A stretch of DNA of 14,981 nucleotides, from positions 9,157 through 24,137 of the forward strand of contig DHPI01000046.1 in the NCBI GenBank assembly GCA_002407865.1. The letters run 5' to 3'. The DNA comes from Spirochaetia bacterium UBA5368 (GTDB taxonomy: Bacteria > Spirochaetota > UBA4802 > UBA5368). Under the pieces are notes generated by a model, which was given only the letters and a program-made list of their open reading frames with translations, did not search any database and was not told where the DNA came from. The translations under genes and the position numbers were made by a program. Shown here in pieces: positions 9,601-14,981 of the stretch (positions are counted from its first letter, which is position 1; every line of letters begins with the position of its first letter).

Positions 9601-10154
9601 CCGAGGTGTATTCGAACACCGGCGGGCAGTCATCAAAAGCAACGCCGGCCGCGGCGATTGCGCAGTTCGCTGCCGCCGGCAAGCGGACCAGAAAAAAGGA
9701 CCTCGGCATGATGGCGATGTCGTATGGCTATGTGTATGTTGCGCAGATTGCCATGGGATCAAGCCAGGCGCAGACGCTGCGTGCAATCGCCGAGGCCGAG
9801 GCGTATCCGGGACCGTCGGTCATCATCGCATACTCGCCGTGCATCAATCACGGCCTGCGTTCCGGGATGGGCAAATCGCAGCAAGAGGCGAAGAAAGCGG
9901 TGGAATCCGGCTACTGGCACCTGTACCGCTACAATCCATTGCTCGAAAAAGAGGGCAAGAACCCGTTTACGCTTGATTCGAAGGAGCCGAACTGGGCCGA
10001 GTTCAAGAACTTTTTGCTTGGCGAGGTGCGCTATGCTTCGTTGAAACGTGAGTTTCCGGCCATTGCCGACGAACTGTTTGCCATGGCGGAGGAAAACGCG
10101 AAATGGCGCTATGCGTCATATAAACGCCTGGCGGCAATGGATTATTCGGAATAA
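6618..10154 (+). CDS. nifJ: pyruvate:ferredoxin (flavodoxin) oxidoreductase, single-chain
   Basis: Homodimeric-type enzyme of 1178 residues that oxidises pyruvate with CoA to acetyl-CoA and CO2 and passes electrons to ferredoxin or flavodoxin. The N-terminal substrate domain holds YPITPSSP (T35), E68 and R118 of the pyruvate pocket. A two-cluster ferredoxin domain follows, with C693/C696/C699/C703 and C749/C752/C755/C759. The proximal 4Fe-4S ligands are C816, C819, C844 and C1075. The thiamine diphosphate domain has GGDGWAYDIGYGG (965-977, D967) and NTGGQ (1000-1004). As I recall them, the Desulfovibrio africanus residues are each four positions lower, so all cofactor sites appear intact. The C-terminal oxygen-protective extension of the D. 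africanus enzyme is absent. Monocistronic: preceded by a long regulatory region and closed by a strong terminator. The symbol nifJ is conventional; no link to nitrogen fixation is seen. Confidence 0.97.
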   Translation: MPAANKRKTKSMDGNMAAAHVAYAFTEVAAIYPITPSSPMAEYVDEWAAHGLKNIFGDVVRVVELQSEAGASAAVHGSLQAGALTTTFTASQGLLLMIPNMYKISAEMLPGVFHVSARSLSTHALSIFGDHADIYATRQTGFAMLASGSVQEVMDLAGVAHLSAIKGRIPFEYFFDGFRTSHEIQKIEVIEFDELAALIDKDALNSFRKAALNPNNPVIRGTAQNPDIYFQVREVSNKYYDAIPDIVNGYMREITKLTGREYRPFMYYGAEDAENIIVAMGSVTETIKDVVDYLVEKGEKVGLLTVHLYRPFSAKYFFDVLPETVKKIAVLDRTKEPGAMGEPLYLDVRNVFYERQSRPVIVGGRYGLSSKDTTPPQILAVFENLTLPEPENGFTIGIVDDVTFTSLPVRNDVSVVPSGTFSAKFFGIGSDGTVGANKNSIKIIGDSTDFFAQGYFAYDSKKSGGITVSHLRFGKKPIRATYLVTAPDFVACHVPAYLDKYEMLKGLKKGGAFLLNSIWNEEETKEKLPAAMKKYLAENDIKFYIINATQISEEIGLPGRTNTIMQSAFFKVANVIPYNDAVREMKTAIEKTYGKKGDEVIRLNNAAVDRGGEVLEVAIPAEWKNITVRDGAPKQDVPEFIEKIVYPMNRQEGDLLPVSAFADIPDGTFPSGTTAYEKRGIAVHVPEWQPDSCIQCNQCAYVCPHAVIRPFLLNDQEMKNLPANTATLEAKGKGLENLHFRIQISPLDCTGCGNCADVCPAKEKALIMKPLESQMGGTVQWDYCINHVTTKDTLMAKTTVKGSQFSRPLFEFSGACAGCGETPYIKLITQLFGERMMVANATGCSSIYGASAPAMPYCKNADGCGPAWASSLFEDAAEYGFGMQMGVAKIRAMLVETARTLAGEAVADATKSALQEWIDGYNDAEKSKSAAAKLIPQLEKESNALAKKMLDFKDYLTKRSIWVFGGDGWAYDIGYGGLDHVIASGEDINLLVLDTEVYSNTGGQSSKATPAAAIAQFAAAGKRTRKKDLGMMAMSYGYVYVAQIAMGSSQAQTLRAIAEAEAYPGPSVIIAYSPCINHGLRSGMGKSQQEAKKAVESGYWHLYRYNPLLEKEGKNPFTLDSKEPNWAEFKNFLLGEVRYASLKREFPAIADELFAMAEENAKWRYASYKRLAAMDYSE

Positions 10155-10176
10155 AAGTACTGTGAAAGAACCATAC

Positions 10177-10208
10177 AAAAAAGGCGGGGAGTGGCCCCGC
10201 CTTTTTTT
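10177..10208. terminator. bidirectional intrinsic terminator
   Basis: Perfect GC stem GGCGGGG (10183-10189) with CCCCGCC (10195-10201), 5-base loop AGTGG, followed by seven T and preceded by six A. It can therefore terminate both the oxidoreductase mRNA and the convergent PilZ-like gene mRNA. It begins 22 bases after the oxidoreductase stop. Confidence 0.92.
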
Positions 10209-10239
10209 ATTCACGATTTACGCATGTGGATGTACAAAA

Positions 10240-11265
10240 TTACCGGTGTGCGGCGATGTATGTTTTTAGTATGTTTTTTGCCGCGTCGGACACTTCTGTA
10301 AAGCGAAATGTATAATAGAATACGTTTTCCTCGCGCAGCGTTCTGTCGGCGATAATTATCGCGGTTATCTTCATCTTGAAATCCGATAGCACGAAATTGA
10401 GGGTGTACGTTTTTCTATAATCGAGTTTTTTTGAGACGCGGGCGATGAGCTCGTCTTCGTGAAGCTTGTAGACTACGATGTTGCTCGAGTTATTGTTTTT
10501 AATCGCTTCGGCGGGTTCGCCGGCGGCCGTAATCTCCGTTATAAGGCTTGGTATTATCACATCGATATACGGATGCCGTACTTCCTTGCCCCTGTTAAAT
10601 TCTTCCGGTATGAGTATTTTCAGCCTGTTGCCCTCAACCGACAATATTTTCGATTGAAATGAATATTCGGCGTCGCCGGCCCTCCATAAAAATACATCAA
10701 TGGAAATGTCTGCCGTGATCTTGCTGATTTCCTTGATTGTGCGGAATACCTCGAGTGTGAATGACAATTCTTCCCTGTTAATAATTTTTCCGATAAACAC
10801 CGTGTTGTCGCGTGTTATTACATACAGCAGTGTCTTGTTTTCGATGTCTGCAAGGTTTTCAAGTGGATTTTTAAACGACGTGGGATGATAGAGCTTTTCG
10901 TACGTGATGATGAGATCTTTGCAAATCGCGGCAAGGGAGTCCTCTCGTTCCTGCCGGCTCTTAAGGTAGCTTAAAAAATTTCCAATGGCCGACTCGAACA
11001 GCTCGGAATTGTCAAGTATGTCGCCGGGATCGGAGAGCTCTAACGTCGTGATGATGCCGTTCAGTATCTTGTTTTGAAAGTTTGACAGGCCAAGCTGTTT
11101 TGTTTTAAAAAGAAATAGCTGATACGACTGGTTTTTCTTGTTTTTAACATACTGGTTGTATCGGAGAAGCAGGTAAAAACCGATGATCAGCAATGCAATA
11201 ACGAATGCGAGGATAACTTCCGTATATTCAGCTATTCGCCACGTAAAACCGAATACAGTTGGCAT
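10240..11265 (-). CDS. membrane-anchored PilZ/YcgR-like protein
   Basis: Encodes 341 residues. One transmembrane helix at about 15-34 is followed by RYNQYVKNKK, so the bulk should face the cytoplasm. Residues about 45-130 are helical. From about 145 a YcgR-N-like beta domain (LLYVITRDNTVFIGKI ... VFLWRAGDAEYSF) leads into a PilZ-like barrel. PilZ proteins bind cyclic di-GMP through RxxxR and (D/N)xSxxG. Here the first motif is reduced to R230-H-P-Y-I234, lacking the second Arg, and the second to N258-N-S-S-N-I263, lacking the Gly, so c-di-GMP binding is doubtful. Membrane-anchored PilZ-like proteins of this plan occur in spirochaetes, I believe. The ATG at 11265 has AAGAGA about 8 bases upstream. 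The gene shares the bidirectional terminator with the oxidoreductase. Confidence 0.65.
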   Translation of the reverse strand: MPTVFGFTWRIAEYTEVILAFVIALLIIGFYLLLRYNQYVKNKKNQSYQLFLFKTKQLGLSNFQNKILNGIITTLELSDPGDILDNSELFESAIGNFLSYLKSRQEREDSLAAICKDLIITYEKLYHPTSFKNPLENLADIENKTLLYVITRDNTVFIGKIINREELSFTLEVFRTIKEISKITADISIDVFLWRAGDAEYSFQSKILSVEGNRLKILIPEEFNRGKEVRHPYIDVIIPSLITEITAAGEPAEAIKNNNSSNIVVYKLHEDELIARVSKKLDYRKTYTLNFVLSDFKMKITAIIIADRTLREENVFYYTFRFTEVSDAAKNILKTYIAAHR

Positions 11266-11606
11266 GGTGGGATCTCTTTTTATATTTATAATAACCCGCG
11301 TATGCCGTGTAGGAGCGAAATTTTTGAACCTGTATATTCAGGTGGGCTTCCGCACGTGTGCGTCAACCTACTTTCCGAAGAAAGCGTGATTTCAGCAAAC
11401 AAATATTGGGGGCCCATTTCGCTTAGTATTGGTTCAAAAATATTACCTTTCCTATCACGAGCATCGCAGGCTGAATCATATTCAAGCCCATATATCCTCC
11501 GCGCGCAAGAAAAAAAAGGGTATTGCCGCTTTTTTTGATTGCGGTAGCGTAAATCTCACATTAGGTTTTATTGATTGCCGTCGGTGCCGCGGATAACGTG
11601 AATAGC
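11266..11606. other. intergenic region between divergent genes, with inverted repeats
   Basis: 341 bases with no supported gene; a 78-codon frame at 11302-11538 lacks a ribosome site and protein-like pattern. It must carry the divergent promoters of the PilZ-like and protease-barrel genes, but no strong -35/-10 pair stands out. Dyads seen: ACCTG/CAGGT at 11328-11343 and CGCAC/GTGCG at 11351-11362, plus the longer hairpin at 11504-11543. Confidence 0.55.
11504..11543. repeat. A/T-armed imperfect hairpin with tandem G-A mismatch
   Basis: CGCAA (11504-11508) pairs with TTGCG (11539-11543). Inside, GA faces GA, and AAAAAAAG (11511-11518) pairs with CTTTTTTT (11529-11536). The loop region is about 10 bases, with one possible further G-C pair. 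It lies about 64 bases before the protease-barrel start. It could be a weak terminator-like or leader structure; the function is unknown. Confidence 0.35.
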
Positions 11607-14528
11607 ATGAGTAACATACAACAGCATCGAGTTGCCGTTCGCAGGGGGGCCGCCTGGTTTATCTTGCTGGCGGCGTGCATCATGATACATTCCGCCGCGA
11701 TTGTGCCCGCGTATCCCTTCGGAAAAAACAAGGTGAACCGCGAGGTCTTTACCTGGAACATGCTGAAAACCATCCATTTCGATATTTACTATCCCTATGG
11801 CATGGAAGATATTGCGGGAAGCACCGCGAAAATAGTTGAAGAAGGATATGTCCGCATCGCCGATTATCTCAACCATGAACTGACGCAGGTCATTCCCGTC
11901 ATCATCTATCCGTCGCATATCGATTTTCAGGAAAACAACATACTTTTACAGATCATCGGCGAAGGGACAGGGGGGTTTACCGAGGCGTTTAAAAACCGCG
12001 TCGTGGTGCCGTTTACCGGTTCGTACGGAGAATTTCGGCATGTCGTGACGCACGAGCTTGTGCACGCGTTTCAATACAACATGCTTTTCGACGATACGTC
12101 GGGGGCGGTGATGTCGCACTTCTCGTACGGCGGGATGCCGCTGTGGGTAATGGAAGGCATGTCGGAATACCTTTCGATCGGCTTTGACGAAACAGCCGAC
12201 ATGGTGATGCGTGATCTCATTTACAACGAACAGTACGCGACGCTTATGGAACTTACCATGCTCCACGTAAAAAGCGGCTATTTGCTCTACAAGGAGGGGC
12301 AGGCGTTCTATTATTTTCTGGAGCAAAAATACGGCAGGGAAAAGGTCGGCGAGCTTTTCAGGGACGCACGCGACCTTTCAAATTTCGACGAGGTGCTCCA
12401 GACGATTACCGGAAAAACGATCGAGGAGCTCAACCTTGAATGGTTGCGGTTTTACAAGAAGAGATACTACCCCATCGTCCGCGGCAAGAATTTCGACGAG
12501 GAAGAGGGCGTGCAGTATACATTTCATCAAAAGACCGAATCCTCGTTCAATGTGTGCCCCGCGGTATCGCCGGACGGCAAAAAAATTGCGTATATCACCA
12601 ATATGGATGTCTATGCGTGTGTGTCCGTTGTCGATGTCGATGGAAAGAAAGAAAAAAAAATACGCACGCTGGTGCGAGGCGACACCACATCGAAATTTGA
12701 AGGCATGCACCTGCTCAGTAACTACCTTACATGGAGCGCCGACGGAAGGCATATCGTGTTTGTTTCGCAGTCGAGTGGAAGGGACGTCATTTTTATCATT
12801 GATGCGCAGAGCGGACGGATCGTCGAAGAGGTGGGCCTGCCGTTTCGCCAGATAATGGACCCGTCGCTCTCAAGGGATGGCGGCGCTCTCGCGTTTGCCG
12901 GTCAGAAAAACGGCATGTCCGACATCTATATCTACTATCGCGCGAAGAAGGTGATGCGGCGCATCACGAATGATTGTTTTGTCGAGCGATATCCGAAAAT
13001 TACCGACGACAACCTTTATGTACTGTATTCGGCAAACTGCAATCCCGAAAACGATTACGAGCGGGATGATTTCAATATCGTGCGATGCACGATCGCGACA
13101 GGCGAACGCGAGGTGATAATCGCCTCGCCCGGAAACGACCTTCAGTCCGACCTCTCTGTCGACGGGAAGGAACTGCTCTACATTTCAAACAGGACGGGCA
13201 TTTATAATGCCTACAGGTATTCATTTGCGACGCGCACCGACGTGAAAGTGACCGACGTGCTGTGCGGCGTGTTTTATCCGCGGTGGTTTCCCGCCGGCGA
13301 CAGGATGGCGTTTGTCGGATACCAGAATATCGGGTACGATATTTTTGTTAAAGAACTGCTGAAAGAGCCGGCGGCGAATAGCGCCGTCGCTGAATCGGCG
13401 GCGCGCGATACGGACTACCTGCGGCCTGCCTATCCGCGATCGTATTTTGACATTTCGCGTTCGGTGTTCGATCCATATTCAACCCATATAAGTCCCGACT
13501 GGATTTTCTTCGGGATTGGCGGGACCGTCGGCTATGGATTCGCGGGATTCGCGCGTATGGCCATTTCGGATTACCTTGGGGAACACAGAATAATTCTGAG
13601 CACCGACTACCTGAGCTACGGGGGCTCGAACCAGGATTTCAACTTCGACGCGGCGTATTATTATCTGAAATACAGGTGGGATTACGGCTTCGGCGTATTC
13701 AGGCAGAAAAACCCCTACGGGATTATCACGCTTGCAAGCATCAACGATCTTATTCATAACGCGTACTACGATACGCTGTATATGGACCATTATGGCGCGT
13801 ACGCGATTGCGAGTTATCCATTTTCAAAATTTTTCAGGTTCAATATCAGGGGAACGACAAGCCGTTACGAGCGCGCGTATTCCGCGCTCAGCGACAGGCC
13901 GGATGTCTTCGCCAATCTCAACCAGGTGGCGTTTTCATTGAATTACGACAATGTGCTGTGGGGGCCAATGGTGCCGCTCGACGGCATGCGCGGACAGCTC
14001 GAGGTGGAACAGTCGTTCAATCTCACGGGACAGGACTTCGTGTTTACCACGGCGACCCTCGACCTGCGGAAATATTTTCTGCTGAGTAAAAAATATGTCA
14101 TCGCGCTCCGCGGCAGCGGCGGAAAAATATTCGGCAGGGACAGCGAATATTTTAAATTCTATATCGGCGGATTCAATTCGCTCAGGGGACACCCCTTCCT
14201 CGAATACGGCGGCGAGAATTTCTTTCTCTGTAACGCTGACTTCAGGTTCATATTCATAGAGGGAATAAAAATGGGCTGGCCGCTTTTCTTCCGCATGGGC
14301 GCGATCGGCGGGGTGCTCTTTACCGACTTCGGTTCCGCCTGGGACAACCATTATACATTCATCGATTCAACGACCGGCCGTTTCGCGGATTTTAAATCCG
14401 ACGTGGGTTTCGGTTTCCGCCTGACGCTGTATCCGCTTATCATTTTAAAACTTGACTATGCGTGGCCATATTATTATAAATCCTTTGGCGATAGGGAAAT
14501 ATCCTTCAGCCTCGGTTTTGAGTATTAA
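11607..14528 (+). CDS. exported metalloprotease-propeller-Omp85 barrel fusion protein
   Basis: About 973 residues in three parts. After a signal peptide (basic RR at 12-13, hydrophobic core about 15-33, likely cleavage near A31 or A35) comes a peptidase-MA/gluzincin-type domain with H149-E-L-V-H153 and the downstream WVME183GMSE187Y, which supplies the third zinc ligand. Residues about 312-590 form six TolB/PD40-like blades, each with an SxDGxxIAY-type core such as VSPDGKKIAY and WSADGRHIVF. From about 625 to the end is a beta-barrel with the Omp85 loop-6 signature GGFNSLRGH (R860) and a terminal SFSLGFEY strand ending in an aromatic residue, as BAM substrates do. No POTRA domain is apparent. 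It should sit in the outer membrane; substrate and role are unknown. ATG 11607 gives a normal signal peptide; the upstream in-frame TTG at 11571 adds residues before it. No clear ribosome site. Confidence 0.85.
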   Translation: MSNIQQHRVAVRRGAAWFILLAACIMIHSAAIVPAYPFGKNKVNREVFTWNMLKTIHFDIYYPYGMEDIAGSTAKIVEEGYVRIADYLNHELTQVIPVIIYPSHIDFQENNILLQIIGEGTGGFTEAFKNRVVVPFTGSYGEFRHVVTHELVHAFQYNMLFDDTSGAVMSHFSYGGMPLWVMEGMSEYLSIGFDETADMVMRDLIYNEQYATLMELTMLHVKSGYLLYKEGQAFYYFLEQKYGREKVGELFRDARDLSNFDEVLQTITGKTIEELNLEWLRFYKKRYYPIVRGKNFDEEEGVQYTFHQKTESSFNVCPAVSPDGKKIAYITNMDVYACVSVVDVDGKKEKKIRTLVRGDTTSKFEGMHLLSNYLTWSADGRHIVFVSQSSGRDVIFIIDAQSGRIVEEVGLPFRQIMDPSLSRDGGALAFAGQKNGMSDIYIYYRAKKVMRRITNDCFVERYPKITDDNLYVLYSANCNPENDYERDDFNIVRCTIATGEREVIIASPGNDLQSDLSVDGKELLYISNRTGIYNAYRYSFATRTDVKVTDVLCGVFYPRWFPAGDRMAFVGYQNIGYDIFVKELLKEPAANSAVAESAARDTDYLRPAYPRSYFDISRSVFDPYSTHISPDWIFFGIGGTVGYGFAGFARMAISDYLGEHRIILSTDYLSYGGSNQDFNFDAAYYYLKYRWDYGFGVFRQKNPYGIITLASINDLIHNAYYDTLYMDHYGAYAIASYPFSKFFRFNIRGTTSRYERAYSALSDRPDVFANLNQVAFSLNYDNVLWGPMVPLDGMRGQLEVEQSFNLTGQDFVFTTATLDLRKYFLLSKKYVIALRGSGGKIFGRDSEYFKFYIGGFNSLRGHPFLEYGGENFFLCNADFRFIFIEGIKMGWPLFFRMGAIGGVLFTDFGSAWDNHYTFIDSTTGRFADFKSDVGFGFRLTLYPLIILKLDYAWPYYYKSFGDREISFSLGFEY

Positions 14529-14550
14529 ATAAGCGAATGGAACATGCATA

Positions 14551-14981
14551 ATGCGAAAATCTGAAATCCAGCGTAAAACATCGGAAACGGAAATCGTGTT
14601 GAAGCTCGTGCTCGATTCACCGGAAACATCGATCATCGATTCCGGCGTCCCGTTTTTCGATCACATGCTCGACGCGATGTCGCGGCACGGACACTTTTTT
14701 ATCGATTTGCACTGCCGCGGCGACAACGAGCTTGATGACCACCACTCGATCGAGGATATCGGCATATGCCTTGGTAAGGCGTTTAAAAAAGCGTTGGGCG
14801 AAAAGGGGGGTATTCGGCGCTTCGGGCATGCCGTGATCCCCATGGACGACGCGCTGTCGCTCACGGCGGCCGATCTTTCAGGGCGCGCGTTTTTCAAGTA
14901 CAGCGGCGTCCCGCTTTCGGGATACATCAACCGTTATAACGAAGAGCTTACCATCGAGTTCATGCGGTCGCTTGCGATGCA
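14551..14981 (+). CDS. hisB: imidazoleglycerol-phosphate dehydratase, 3' partial
   Basis: The first 143 codons of an enzyme of about 195 residues, cut by the right edge. It removes water from imidazole glycerol phosphate to give imidazole acetol phosphate in histidine synthesis. The manganese-binding signatures are present: FFDHML (35-40) with R45-H46-G, and DDHHSIED (62-69). GIRRFGHAVIPMDDAL and DLSGR follow in the expected order. The N-terminus RKSEIQRKTSETEI is standard, supporting the ATG at 14551. No phosphatase domain precedes it, so it is the monofunctional type. It starts 22 bases after the protease-barrel gene with no terminator between, so at least some transcription probably runs through. 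Whether other his genes follow cannot be seen. Confidence 0.95.
   Translation, partial: MRKSEIQRKTSETEIVLKLVLDSPETSIIDSGVPFFDHMLDAMSRHGHFFIDLHCRGDNELDDHHSIEDIGICLGKAFKKALGEKGGIRRFGHAVIPMDDALSLTAADLSGRAFFKYSGVPLSGYINRYNEELTIEFMRSLAM

Noticed and set aside
11328..11343. LexA-like box
   Set aside because: The CTG and CAG half-sites are 6 bases apart, not the 10 expected of the enterobacterial box, and no SOS gene is adjacent.
11302..11538. 78-codon open frame in the intergenic region before the protease-barrel gene
   Set aside because: No ribosome site and no recognisable motif; it crosses several inverted repeats.

Overview
The window looks like chromosomal DNA from an anaerobic, Gram-negative (outer-membrane-bearing) bacterium of intermediate GC. 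The evidence is a full-length, oxygen-sensitive type pyruvate:ferredoxin oxidoreductase, an Omp85-type outer-membrane barrel, and inner-membrane division and PilZ-like proteins. Enolase, FtsB and a DUF501 protein together with degenerate PilZ/CheW-like proteins would fit a spirochaete or a related free-living lineage. This is inference: no rRNA or other marker gene is present. I see no tRNA, rRNA, CRISPR, insertion sequence or phage gene.

Layout. (1) 1-959: 3' part of a DUF4185-type beta-propeller gene, cut by the left edge. (2) 1047-2119, minus strand: a two-gene unit encoding a single-span membrane protein and a dCMP deaminase, driven by a good sigma-70-like promoter at about 2161-2188. (3) 2120-2341: divergent promoter region with a structured enolase leader. 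(4) 2342-5267, plus strand: a tightly overlapping cluster of enolase, FtsB-like divisome protein, DUF501 protein and a divergent YrdC/Sua5-like protein. (5) 5261-6133, minus strand: a helical protein with a CheW-like C-terminal half, overlapping the previous gene tail to tail. (6) 6134-6617: long AT-rich regulatory region with two candidate promoters and several dyad symmetries. (7) 6618-10154: a single-chain pyruvate:ferredoxin oxidoreductase, closed by a strong bidirectional terminator. (8) 10240-11265, minus strand: a membrane-anchored PilZ/YcgR-like protein whose c-di-GMP motifs are eroded. (9) 11266-11606: non-coding, with several inverted repeats. (10) 11607-14528: a large exported protein joining a zinc metalloprotease domain, a TolB-like propeller and an Omp85 barrel. 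(11) 14551 to the right edge: hisB, truncated by the window.

How the genes relate. Enolase (PEP formation) and pyruvate:ferredoxin oxidoreductase (pyruvate to acetyl-CoA, CO2 and reduced ferredoxin) are successive parts of fermentative carbon flow, but they lie in separate transcription units. The enolase unit pairs glycolysis with a divisome component and two small proteins of unknown role. An eno-ftsB neighbourhood is known in gammaproteobacteria, and eno-divIC-DUF501 in actinobacteria. The most unusual protein is the metalloprotease-propeller-barrel fusion, which resembles an Omp85-based surface-display or self-secretion system without recognisable POTRA domains.
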